The notes beneath the pieces were generated by a model. It did not search any database. It was not told the DNA's origin and saw only the letters and a program-made list of their open reading frames with translations. The position numbers were made by a program, and so were the translations under genes. Of a DNA stretch of 7,709 bases, positions 1-7,032 are shown one piece after another. How positions within the stretch are numbered: the first letter of the stretch is position 1; the number at the start of each line of letters is the position of its first letter. Source of the DNA: Bacteroidales bacterium (GTDB lineage: Bacteria > Bacteroidota > Bacteroidia > Bacteroidales > UBA1402); the NCBI GenBank assembly GCA_003506275.1, contig DOBD01000167.1:1-7709 (forward strand), written 5' to 3'.

Positions 1-370
1 GGTATCCGTAGGTGGCGCCTCCGGCTTTGACCCCCAACTGTAGGTCAACAGACCGATTGACAGAGGGATTGAATGCCCACCATGTAAACACGCCTGACAA
101 CCCGTTGACAAACGCATCGTACGTATACTGGTCATCGGTATTAAAGTTGTTCCTGACAAAATCCACATCCAGACTGTACCGTGAGGGTTTATCAAAACGG
201 AGGTGACAGGTCACACCGTCAATTTCCTTGCCCACCTCAAGGCCAGCCCCAAGATTGATGACGGTAAAGTCTTTATCGAGCAAGGCACTTAGTTGGGCCA
301 TAGCCATGGGAGACACCATGGTGCACAGCAGTAAAAGCAAAGCTTGTTTCAAACGGGCTGTTGTTCTCAT
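1..370 (-). CDS. Exported protein of unknown function, N-terminal part (cut by window edge)
   Basis: The reading frame opens at an ATG at 370-368 and runs off the left edge without a stop, giving 123 complete codons. The first 26 residues look like a Sec signal peptide: basic start (MRTTARLKQ), hydrophobic core (ALLLLLC), then a likely signal peptidase I site after Ala-Met-Ala, with mature Gln-Leu-Ser following. The core cysteine is not in a lipobox, so a lipoprotein is unlikely. The mature part shows short alternating polar and hydrophobic stretches rich in Tyr, Phe, Trp, Asn and Gly (for example SLDVDFVRNN, GVFTWWAFN, DLQLGVKAGG), which would suit outer-membrane or periplasmic beta strands. 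I recognise no family. It lies 81 bases downstream of the pabC-like gene on the same strand and could be read from that transcript or its own promoter. The signal peptide is well supported; the beta-barrel idea is inference. Confidence 0.75.
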   Translation of the reverse strand, partial: MRTTARLKQALLLLLCTMVSPMAMAQLSALLDKDFTVINLGAGLEVGKEIDGVTCHLRFDKPSRYSLDVDFVRNNFNTDDQYTYDAFVNGLSGVFTWWAFNPSVNRSVDLQLGVKAGGATYGY

Positions 371-451
371 AGGTAGTAGCATTGAACCAGATTTTCGCCC
401 TGCAAATATGCGTTTTTTTTTAGTAACACGGGCATTTTGTAATCTGTACCA

Positions 452-1066
452 TCAAAAAAACGGTGTCAGCACTGTTACTGCCGGTTGGGTCCATGGATCC
501 AGCATGGCATTGATCAAACGGATCTCCTGGCAATCGGACAGGTCCTCCAACCGGATAGTTGCTTCCCTGACCAAGCCTTGCCTGATCAGACGTTGCCTGC
601 AGGTGCCGTTCAGCAAATACGTGGAAGGAGTCAACCAGGTAGCATCTTTCAACATGATCACATTACTGAAGGACGTATCGGTCACAAACCCATTCTTGAT
701 GAGCAGGACATCATCGGCTCCTCCTCTATTCGCTAAACAGGCGTCCAGGGCTGATCGATCCGTGTATTTGAAGCGGTAGTCCAACGCATCGGCCACCACG
801 GGCATCAGTGTTCTGACAAGTTTGGGGGTATACGGAGTAAACGTAAGAGAATCGATGGAGAGCCCGTATACCAACCTTGCCTTATACACCTCGTCGCCCA
901 GTTGATCAGGAATGATCAGCGAATCAATCAAGGCATCAAGCTTTGATCGATCCTGCGACAGATGGCCATAGTGATGGAGCCAGGTTTGCTCAAGGCGTCG
1001 GATGTGGTCCTCCAGATGCTGGAAGCGGTGGTTTTCTACACGGATGCTTTCAATGAATTGGCACAT
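452..1066 (-). CDS. pabC: Class IV aminotransferase, probable aminodeoxychorismate lyase (PabC-like)
   Basis: A 204-residue protein of the PLP-dependent fold type IV (branched-chain aminotransferase/aminodeoxychorismate lyase) family. It would split 4-amino-4-deoxychorismate into 4-aminobenzoate and pyruvate in folate synthesis, in the cytoplasm. Visible family marks are the N-terminal FIESIRV strand and HIRRLEQT helix, an Arg in KARLVYG (62-68), the probable Schiff-base lysine K100 in YRFKYTDRSAL, the DDVLLIKNGFVTDTSFSN block (118-135, the usual TEG-S-SN cofactor loop), LLNGTCRQRLI (151-161), and a C-terminal INAMLD. It is shorter than E. coli PabC or IlvE (roughly 270-310 residues), but small versions are common in Bacteroidota. 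The ATG at 1066 lies inside the end of pabB, overlapping it by 17 bases, so the two are probably translationally coupled. Pairing with pabB favours the lyase over a branched-chain or D-amino-acid aminotransferase, though sequence alone does not exclude those. Confidence 0.85.
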   Translation of the reverse strand: MCQFIESIRVENHRFQHLEDHIRRLEQTWLHHYGHLSQDRSKLDALIDSLIIPDQLGDEVYKARLVYGLSIDSLTFTPYTPKLVRTLMPVVADALDYRFKYTDRSALDACLANRGGADDVLLIKNGFVTDTSFSNVIMLKDATWLTPSTYLLNGTCRQRLIRQGLVREATIRLEDLSDCQEIRLINAMLDPWTQPAVTVLTPFF

Positions 1067-2096
1067 ACACTTTCAATTGCATTTCATGATACTCTTCCTC
1101 CAATTGGCTCAAGGCGGTGATGCCTCCGCCGCTTTTGTACACCCATCCATCAGGGGTACGTTCAACAAAACGGATAAGCACGGCACTGTCCAGATTTCGA
1201 CCGTCAAACCGTCCGAACACGCCGGTGTAATACCCACGTTTGTAAGTTTCCACCGACTTAATCAAGGCAACCGTACTGTCTTTCGGAGCCCCTGTAACCG
1301 AGCCGGCCGGCAATAAAGAGACAAGTATATTGCCGATATGCTCAGGGTAATCAGCAGGCAGGACACCGGTAATGAGGGAGCTTACTTGTAAGAGACGCCC
1401 TCTGTCTGTTCCCACCTCTTCAACATACCTGAAATCCTCCACCTTCACCCTGGAAGCCACACAGCTCAAATCATTACGCAACAAGTCTACTACCGTACTG
1501 TGCTCGGCTTTTTCCTTCACATTGTTCAACAATCGTTCCCTGGCATCGGGCAACGTCGCATCAATCGTGCCTTTCATGGGGCAGGTACTGATCACACCAT
1601 CCTTGATGCGCACAAACGTTTCGGGCGAAAAACACACGAATTCATCCTTGTATTTCAGCTTATACTTGGCACGAGCCTTATCGTACAAATCATCCAGGTC
1701 GGTGGAAAGGTTGACCGCTGTCTGACAGGTCAGGTTGACCAAATAGGTGTCACCCCGCTTCAACGCGGTCATCATTCGGTTGAATTGCTTGGTGTAGCTG
1801 TGAAATGAATAGGGGATTTTAACCTGCAGCAGTGCATCAGACCTCGTCATATCAGGACGCAAGCCTCCTTGTCTGTTTTCCAGGTTTGATTCATCAGACA
1901 GCTGATAGCGTAGCAAGCCTGTCTCAACGTCTTCCAAGGCCCATACCTTGGGGCGGGTCAGGTCAAAATCCAACAGAAACAGAAAGGGTTTACCCTCCCT
2001 GCCATAGGTATTCATTTGCTCTATGGCTGTCTTCAACTGTCTCACGTCTTGACAAAGGTAGGGATTGTTGCAGCAAGTCACCCTGTTGTAAAACAT
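1050..2096 (-). CDS. pabB: Aminodeoxychorismate synthase component I (chorismate-binding enzyme)
   Basis: Makes 4-amino-4-deoxychorismate from chorismate and ammonia, the first step to 4-aminobenzoate and folate. Taken from the ATG at 2096 it has 348 residues. The C-terminal chorismate-binding domain carries the family motifs in order: PMKGTI (173-178), whose K175 matches the lysine that attacks chorismate in PabB and separates PabB from TrpE; EKAEHSTVVDLLRNDL (195-210); PAGSVTGAPK (263-272); YTGVFG (290-295); and SGGGITALSQLEEEYHEM (322-339). It is about 100 residues shorter than E. coli PabB, with a reduced N-terminal part beginning near GKPFLFLLDFD (35-45). The frame is open to a TTG at 2135, but the ATG at 2096 is preferred because a GGGGTGAG lies just upstream and the extra 13 residues look unlike the family. 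It overlaps the pabC-like gene. No glutaminase (PabA/TrpG) gene is in the window, so ammonia supply must come from elsewhere. Confidence 0.92.
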   Translation of the reverse strand: MFYNRVTCCNNPYLCQDVRQLKTAIEQMNTYGREGKPFLFLLDFDLTRPKVWALEDVETGLLRYQLSDESNLENRQGGLRPDMTRSDALLQVKIPYSFHSYTKQFNRMMTALKRGDTYLVNLTCQTAVNLSTDLDDLYDKARAKYKLKYKDEFVCFSPETFVRIKDGVISTCPMKGTIDATLPDARERLLNNVKEKAEHSTVVDLLRNDLSCVASRVKVEDFRYVEEVGTDRGRLLQVSSLITGVLPADYPEHIGNILVSLLPAGSVTGAPKDSTVALIKSVETYKRGYYTGVFGRFDGRNLDSAVLIRFVERTPDGWVYKSGGGITALSQLEEEYHEMQLKVYVPIH

Positions 2097-2163
2097 TTTC
2101 TCACCCCAAGATATTGATTCATCAAACGATTTCAACTACATTCGCAGTTAAAGGTTATGCGCC
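2097..2163. promoter_or_regulatory. Divergent intergenic region with a candidate sigma-ABfr-type promoter
   Basis: This 67-base gap must hold start signals for the minus-strand pab genes, the + strand kinase genes, or both. The Bacteroidota primary promoter is about TTTG, 19-20 bases, then TAnnTTTG. On the + strand TTG (2114-2116), 20 bases, then TACATTCG (2137-2144) fits with one mismatch in the -7 box and would start transcription about a dozen bases before the kinase ATG. On the minus strand TTG (2135-2133), 19 bases, then TATCTTGG (2113-2106) also fits with one mismatch, but would leave pabB almost leaderless. Both are eye matches in a short region and could be chance. Confidence 0.3.
2100..2107 (-). 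promoter_or_regulatory. Possible ribosome binding site for pabB
   Basis: On the minus strand GGGGTGAG lies three bases before the ATG at 2096. It is the best purine-rich Shine-Dalgarno-like sequence before any gene start here and supports that ATG over the upstream TTG. Such sites are weak predictors in Bacteroidota. Confidence 0.35.
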
Positions 2164-3984
2164 ATGAACACCCAAGAGCTCGAAATTCTGTTCGACATAC
2201 TTATCAAGTCTTCTACCACGTGCAGCATTCTGGTCGATTTGAACGGCACTATTATCCGTTTCAACGAGGCTTATAGGCAATTAATTGGCTATACGGATGA
2301 GGAAATCAGGGGCAAGGACTTTACGGTATACGAATCAGAGGCGGTTTACCAACGGGAAATCGGCTTTATGAACGAATTGTTGAAAGGCAAACGCAGTGAC
2401 ATCAAGTATGAGTCCACCCGTCTGACCAAGGATGGCCGCATCATCCCGGTAGAAGTGACAGCGCTCCTTTTCACCGATAAAAACGGGCAGGCTGAGTTTG
2501 CCCTCAAACGCATTGAAGACATCTCAACCCGGGTGCAATCGGAAGAAATCAGCCGCAACCAGATGTTCTTCCTTAACACCCTGTTGGAGGAGGTGCCCCT
2601 CAGTATTTATTTCAAGGACAAGAAAAGCCGCTTTCTGCTGAACAGCAAGGAGCACCTGGCCTTGTTGGGAGAAACCAGCATGAACGCACTCAGGGGTAAA
2701 ACCGATTTTGATTACTTCGCCCCTGAGCACGCTCAAAAAGCCCTCAACGATGAACAACACATCATGGAAACGGGGCACACCATCAATGTGGTAGAGAAAA
2801 TAATTGACATGAATGGCAAGGTGCGTTGGGGACAAACCATCAAGAACGTACTCAAGGACCAAAACGGAGAAGTGCTGGGCACCTTCGGCATAACCAGAGA
2901 CATCACCGAACTCAAGGAAGCACAGGATGCGCTGGAGGCCGCCAACCTCGATCTGCATGCCAAGAACAAACAACTTGAAGTCGCCATCGACGAACTGGGG
3001 CACACTCAGAACAAACTCGTTTTTGCCGAGAAAATGGCCGCCTTGGGCAGTCTGATCGGAGGCATCGCTCACGAAATCAACACCCCCCTTGGAGCCATCA
3101 AGGCCAGTTCGGGCAACATCATGGAGGTTGTTGAGAAAATCAACCATGATCTGCCCTGGCTCATTGAGCATGCGACACCCCTTGAAACCCATTGGCTGTT
3201 CAAACTGCTTTCCGAAGCCGATGCAAGAGACATTTCTGTCTTTTCCAAAGAAGAACGGCAACAAAAAAGGGTCTTGTCTGAACTATTGGAAACCAATGGT
3301 ATTGAAAACGCTCAGGTCGTGGCCGATACCATCGTCTCCCTCAAGTTACACTATACCAATGACACCTACCTGTCCCTTTTGAAACAACCCAATGCTCAGC
3401 GTCTGCTTCAAATCCTCAAGGTCCTTTTCTCACTCAAACGCAACACCAACAACATCGCTGTTTCTGTGGAAAAGGCATCCAATGTCGTCAAAGCCTTGAA
3501 GAGTTATATCTACAAGAATGCGACGGGAGAATTTGAAACCGTTGATTTGACAGAAACCATCAACACCGTCCTGGTTTTGACGGCCAACATGATCAAGCAC
3601 TCCAAAACTGAGGTAATCACCAAATTTTCATCGATTCCACCGGTAAAATGTCAACAGGATGAGATTTGTCAGGTTTGGACCAACATCATCACCAATGCCG
3701 TTCAGGCCATGGGTGAAGGAGGCAAACTGGAGATAGCCCTCACTTACCAGAAAGAAAAGGGATCGGTGTTGGCCACATTCAGCGACAACGGCCCCGGCAT
3801 GCCTGAAACCATCAGAAACCGCGTATTCGAACCCTTCTTCACGACGAAACCGAAAGGACAAGGTACGGGTATGGGGCTGGACATTTCCCATCAGATTATC
3901 GAGCGTCATAATGGCCGTATCGATGTCACATCCTCACCGGGAGAAGGCACCACCTTCTTCATTGAACTCCCACTTATACCGTAG
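2164..3984 (+). CDS. Soluble sensor histidine kinase, PAS-PAS-HisKA-HATPase
   Basis: A 606-residue two-component sensor kinase with no signal peptide or membrane segment, so probably cytoplasmic. In order: PAS 1 (about 8-122; SILVDLNGTIIRFNEAYRQ and YTDEEIRGKD are typical); PAS 2 (about 133-250; ending FGITRDITELKEAQ); a coiled coil (about 250-292); the H-box MAALGSLIGGIAHEINTPLG with phospho-acceptor H303; and a C-terminal ATPase with N-box WTNIITNAVQA (N511), G1 DNGPGM (541-546), FEPFFTTK (555-562) and G2 GQGTGMGL (565-572). All catalytic motifs look intact. H303 is separated from the second dimerisation helix (about 430-450) by roughly 110 extra residues containing KEERQQKRVLSELLETNGI. I recall this insert from a recurring subfamily of kinases in cyanobacteria and other bacteria. 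The ATG at 2164 follows a weak AAAGG. The next gene, 28 bases on, has a receiver domain and is the likely phosphoryl acceptor. The PAS ligand cannot be read; neither PAS has an obvious heme or flavin signature. Confidence 0.93.
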   Translation: MNTQELEILFDILIKSSTTCSILVDLNGTIIRFNEAYRQLIGYTDEEIRGKDFTVYESEAVYQREIGFMNELLKGKRSDIKYESTRLTKDGRIIPVEVTALLFTDKNGQAEFALKRIEDISTRVQSEEISRNQMFFLNTLLEEVPLSIYFKDKKSRFLLNSKEHLALLGETSMNALRGKTDFDYFAPEHAQKALNDEQHIMETGHTINVVEKIIDMNGKVRWGQTIKNVLKDQNGEVLGTFGITRDITELKEAQDALEAANLDLHAKNKQLEVAIDELGHTQNKLVFAEKMAALGSLIGGIAHEINTPLGAIKASSGNIMEVVEKINHDLPWLIEHATPLETHWLFKLLSEADARDISVFSKEERQQKRVLSELLETNGIENAQVVADTIVSLKLHYTNDTYLSLLKQPNAQRLLQILKVLFSLKRNTNNIAVSVEKASNVVKALKSYIYKNATGEFETVDLTETINTVLVLTANMIKHSKTEVITKFSSIPPVKCQQDEICQVWTNIITNAVQAMGEGGKLEIALTYQKEKGSVLATFSDNGPGMPETIRNRVFEPFFTTKPKGQGTGMGLDISHQIIERHNGRIDVTSSPGEGTTFFIELPLIP

Positions 3985-4012
3985 TCTCACCACGCCAAAC
4001 CAATAAACCACT

Positions 4013-5194
4013 ATGAAACAAGCCATCATCTGCATCGACGATGAGGACATCATCCTCGAGGCATTGAAAGACCAACTGGGCTCCTTTTTTGAACATCAAT
4101 ACCTGATTGAAACGTCGACAACCGCCGAAGAAGCACTGGAAATCTACGATGAACTCAAGGAAGACGGCTACGATATTCCTGTTGTTATCTCCGACTACCT
4201 CATGCCTGCGATGCGAGGGGACGAACTACTCATCAAAGTACATGAGAAAAACCCAAAAACGCTGAAGATACTCCTCACCGGCCATGCAAACATCGAAGGC
4301 ATCACGAACGCCATCAACAGGGCCAACCTGTACCGTTACATTCCCAAACCCTGGGACAAGGACGACCTGATCCTGACAGTCAGGGAAGCCGTACGCAGCT
4401 TCCTGCAGGAAGAGGAAATCAAGCAGAAAAACGCCGAGTTGCAAGCCATCAATGAAAACCTGGAAAAATTGGTCGAGGAACGTACGGCAGCGTTGGAACA
4501 GGCTAATGCCACCAAGGATAAATTCTTCTCCATCATTGCCCACGATATGAAAGACAACTTCGGTGGTTTGTTGGGGTACATGGAGATGTTGACCACCGAA
4601 TACGACCGCTTCGGGGAAGAAGAGAAACGCGCCATGGTCAACACCATCGACGACCTCTCTCAACAACTGTACAAGCTGTTGCACAACCTCCTGGAGTGGG
4701 CAAACATCCAGACGGGCACCATGGCCTTTAACCCATCCAATTTTCCATTGAATGCCTTTATTCTCGATGAAATCACCTTATTGAACAATTATGCTGATGC
4801 GAAGGGACAAACCCTGATGTTCAAACAGAGCGAGGAAGTCATGGTTTTTGGCGATGAAAGCATGATATCCTCCGTATTACGCAACGTCGTGATGAATGCC
4901 GTCAAGTTTACCGCACCCAAAGGTGCCATCGAGATCAGTGTTTCCAAGACTGGCAACCAGGCCTGTGTCATGGTTGAAGACAACGGAATCGGCATTTCAC
5001 CCGACAACCTCAAACGCTTGTTCAAGGTGAATGAATCGGTAAAAACCTACGGTACGAATCAAGAATCCGGTACTGGTTTAGGATTGATCCTTTGCAAGGA
5101 ATTCATCGAAAAAAACGGGGGTACCATTTCCATTACTTCTGAGGTCGGCTCAGGAACCACGGTAACGTTTACCATCCCCTTGTTCGGGCATTGA
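4013..5194 (+). CDS. Receiver domain fused to histidine kinase (REC-HisKA-HATPase)
   Basis: A 393-residue signalling protein with a receiver at its N-terminus and a kinase behind it, the reverse of the usual hybrid kinase order. The receiver (about 3-125) keeps the acidic pocket IDDED (8-12), phospho-acceptor D61 in VVISDYLMP, T89 in LLTGHA, and K112 in YRYIPKPWDKDDL. A coiled coil (about 128-168) leads to the H-box FFSIIAHDMKDNFGGLLGYM with H177. The ATPase has N-box NVVMNAVKFT (291-300, N295), G1 DNGIGI (323-328) and G2 GTGLGL (353-358). Both halves look active. There is no DNA-binding, HD-GYP, GGDEF or other output domain, and no membrane segment. The likely reading is that the upstream PAS kinase phosphorylates D61 and thereby tunes H177, whose target lies outside the window. 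The start ATG follows AAACCACT with no Shine-Dalgarno sequence. The DUF4492 and cyd genes follow after 31 bases with no terminator visible. Confidence 0.93.
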   Translation: MKQAIICIDDEDIILEALKDQLGSFFEHQYLIETSTTAEEALEIYDELKEDGYDIPVVISDYLMPAMRGDELLIKVHEKNPKTLKILLTGHANIEGITNAINRANLYRYIPKPWDKDDLILTVREAVRSFLQEEEIKQKNAELQAINENLEKLVEERTAALEQANATKDKFFSIIAHDMKDNFGGLLGYMEMLTTEYDRFGEEEKRAMVNTIDDLSQQLYKLLHNLLEWANIQTGTMAFNPSNFPLNAFILDEITLLNNYADAKGQTLMFKQSEEVMVFGDESMISSVLRNVVMNAVKFTAPKGAIEISVSKTGNQACVMVEDNGIGISPDNLKRLFKVNESVKTYGTNQESGTGLGLILCKEFIEKNGGTISITSEVGSGTTVTFTIPLFGH

Positions 5195-5225
5195 TCGATA
5201 AAAAAGCTCCTCAAACAACACCGCC

Positions 5226-5444
5226 ATGTCAGTGTTTCAACGCGTATTCCGCTTCTATTACGAAGGCTTCAAGGGTATGACCCTGGGGAAGACGCTATGG
5301 GCGATCATTCTGATCAAACTCTTCATCATGTTCGCCATTCTCAAAGTCTTCTTTTTCCCCGATTTTCTGAACAGCCGGTTTGAAAGTGCCGAAGAAAAAG
5401 CTGCTTACGTCGGGGAACAACTGACAGAACAGCGAAAACCTTAA
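5226..5444 (+). CDS. DUF4492 family small membrane protein, cytochrome bd-linked
   Basis: A 72-residue protein with an amphipathic, aromatic start (VFQRVFRFYYEGFKGM), one strong transmembrane helix at about residues 24-44 (LWAIILIKLFIMFAILKVFFF), then a polar, charged tail ending EQLTEQRKP. The basic residues before the helix suggest the N-terminus faces the cytoplasm. The length, the FYYEGFKGMTLGKTLWAIILIKLF pattern (residues 10-33) and the position just before cydA match what I know as DUF4492, a family found beside cydAB in Bacteroidota and Campylobacterota. Its function is not established as far as I know. Ten bases separate its stop from cydA, so it is almost certainly co-expressed. By analogy with CydX, CydH/CydY and CydS, one-helix subunits of other bd oxidases, it could be a structural or assembly subunit; that is inference, and it is longer than those proteins. 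Confidence 0.85.
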   Translation: MSVFQRVFRFYYEGFKGMTLGKTLWAIILIKLFIMFAILKVFFFPDFLNSRFESAEEKAAYVGEQLTEQRKP

Positions 5445-5454
5445 TCTAACCACT

Positions 5455-7017
5455 ATGGATACAGCTTCTTTTTCATTGGTCGATCTGTCACGTGCCCAGT
5501 TTGCGCTGACAGCTATGTATCACTGGTTATTCGTGCCTATGACACTGGGGTTGGGTGTCATCATAGGCATCATGGAAACATTTTATTACAAAACCGGAAA
5601 TCCGGAATGGAAGCGGATAACCCAATTTTGGATGAAGCTCTTCGGCATCAACTTTGCCATCGGGGTAGCCACCGGCATCATCCTGGAATTTGAGTTTGGT
5701 ACCAACTGGTCCAACTACAGCTGGTTTGTGGGCGATATCTTTGGGGCACCCCTGGCGATTGAAGGCATATTGGCCTTTTTCATGGAAGCCACCTTCATCG
5801 CCATCATGTTTTTTGGTTGGAACAAAGTCAGCAAAGGGGTTCACCTGATGGCTACCTGGTTGACGGTAATTGGCGCAACGCTTTCAGCCTTGTGGATACT
5901 GGTAGCCAACGCCTGGATGCAATTTCCAGACGGTATGACCTTCAACCCGGACACCATGCGCAACGAGATGGCCGACTTTTGGGCCGTGTTGCTTTCACCG
6001 GTGGCCATCAACAAATTCCTGCATACGGTCTTTTCCAGCTGGATCGTTGGCAGCGCCTTCTGTTTGGGAGTCAGCGCTTGGTTCCTTCTTAAAAAGCGTG
6101 AACACAGCCTGGCCACCAAAAGCATCCTCATCGCCTCTGTTTTTGGTTTCTCAGGGGCCTTCCTGACTGCCATTACCGGTGATGGATCGGCCTACCAGGT
6201 GGCTCAGCGCCAACCCATGAAGCTGGCAGCCATGGAAGGGCTTTATCAAGGCAAGGAAGGCGCCGGGCTCGTTGCTTTCGGGGTACTGAACCCAGCCAAG
6301 GAGGCATACAACGACAGCATCAATCCCTTTCTGATGAAAATAGAGATACCCAAGGTGTTATCGTATTTATCATTCAGGGATATGAACGCCTTTGTCCCTG
6401 GCATCACTGATTTGATGGAAGGGGGTTATGACCAACTTCTGGCCGATGGGACCACGGTAAAAGCGCTTTCTGCCGATGAAAAAATGCAACGGGGTAACAA
6501 AGCCGTTGAAGCCCTGGCTGCCTATAAAACGGCCAAGACAGCTCAAAACGACAGTTTGGCCGCTGTACACCGGGCTGAAATGGAAGCTCATTACCCTTGG
6601 TTTGGTTATGGATTCATTCCCGAAAAGAATGACCTCATACCCCCCGTCTCCTTGGTCTTTTACACGTTTCACATCATGGTGATACTGGGATTTTTCTTCC
6701 TGGGCCTGTTCCTGTTGACGGGATGGCTGAGTTGGAAGGATACACTCCACCAACAGCGATGGCTGCTATGGATAGCCCTTTTGGGTATCCCACTGGCCTG
6801 GATCTGTTCTGAAAGCGGTTGGATTGTTGCCGAAGTGGGCCGTCAACCCTGGGTCATCCAGGATATCATGCCCACTTACGCGGCTGTTTCTGCCTTGAAT
6901 CCCACCTCTGTACTGGTCACCTTCATCTTGTTCGCCGTTTTGTTTACCGTGCTACTCATTGCCGAAATCGGCATCATTCTGAAACAGATCCGTAAGGGAC
7001 CTGAAGACGTTCACTAA
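5455..7017 (+). CDS. cydA: Cytochrome bd ubiquinol/menaquinol oxidase subunit I
   Basis: The heme-bearing subunit of cytochrome bd, an inner-membrane quinol oxidase that reduces oxygen to water with high affinity and builds proton-motive force without pumping. Its 520 residues compare with about 522 in E. coli. By manual alignment the key residues are kept: H23 (E. coli H19, high-spin heme), H190 and M408 (H186 and M393, heme b558), E103 and E111 (E99, E107), K256 and E261 in KLAAMEG (K252, E257, quinol site), and GWIVAEVGRQPW (455-466) with W456, E460 and R463 (W441, E445, R448). About nine transmembrane helices can be drawn, with the Q-loop between about 244 and 395. The Q-loop is of the long type; its later part (about 338-378) is Ala-, Lys- and Glu-rich and looks helical, unlike E. 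coli. The start ATG follows TAACCACT, 10 bases after the DUF4492 gene, without a Shine-Dalgarno sequence. The stop lies 15 bases before cydB. Confidence 0.98.
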   Translation: MDTASFSLVDLSRAQFALTAMYHWLFVPMTLGLGVIIGIMETFYYKTGNPEWKRITQFWMKLFGINFAIGVATGIILEFEFGTNWSNYSWFVGDIFGAPLAIEGILAFFMEATFIAIMFFGWNKVSKGVHLMATWLTVIGATLSALWILVANAWMQFPDGMTFNPDTMRNEMADFWAVLLSPVAINKFLHTVFSSWIVGSAFCLGVSAWFLLKKREHSLATKSILIASVFGFSGAFLTAITGDGSAYQVAQRQPMKLAAMEGLYQGKEGAGLVAFGVLNPAKEAYNDSINPFLMKIEIPKVLSYLSFRDMNAFVPGITDLMEGGYDQLLADGTTVKALSADEKMQRGNKAVEALAAYKTAKTAQNDSLAAVHRAEMEAHYPWFGYGFIPEKNDLIPPVSLVFYTFHIMVILGFFFLGLFLLTGWLSWKDTLHQQRWLLWIALLGIPLAWICSESGWIVAEVGRQPWVIQDIMPTYAAVSALNPTSVLVTFILFAVLFTVLLIAEIGIILKQIRKGPEDVH

Positions 7018-7032
7018 CCTAATTCTTGTGCC

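Noticed and set aside
413..421. T9 run as a transcription terminator
   Set aside because: It is a T run only on the + strand, where no gene ends; for the minus-strand genes it is an A run, and no stable hairpin adjoins it.
228..779. Open + strand frame of 183 codons
   Set aside because: It spans the opposite strand of two genes and their gap, has no recognisable domain, and is a shadow of the exported-protein and pabC-like coding sequences.
2097..2135. Longer pabB reading frame starting at a TTG (2135)
   Set aside because: The start codon is TTG, the 13 added residues do not look like the family, and a GGGGTGAG sits in front of the ATG at 2096.
2524..3264. Open minus-strand frame of 246 codons inside the PAS kinase
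   Set aside because: It lies wholly antisense to a kinase with all its motifs; no family features are seen.
4226..4684. Open minus-strand frame of 152 codons inside the REC-kinase gene
   Set aside because: It is antisense to the receiver and H-box coding region and has a low-complexity composition typical of a shadow frame.
5161..5173. Inverted repeat GGTAACGTTTACC as an operator for the cyd genes
   Set aside because: The arms are only five bases, it lies within the coding end of the REC-kinase gene, and no promoter is seen beside it; chance is likely.
5195..5225. Separate promoter or terminator between the REC-kinase gene and the DUF4492 gene
   Set aside because: The 31 bases contain no hairpin with a T run and no TTTG/TAnnTTTG pair.
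4005..5457. Shared AACCACTATG at the starts of the REC-kinase and cydA genes as a regulatory motif
   Set aside because: The match is short and includes the start codon; it probably reflects the usual A/C-rich, Shine-Dalgarno-free leader context.
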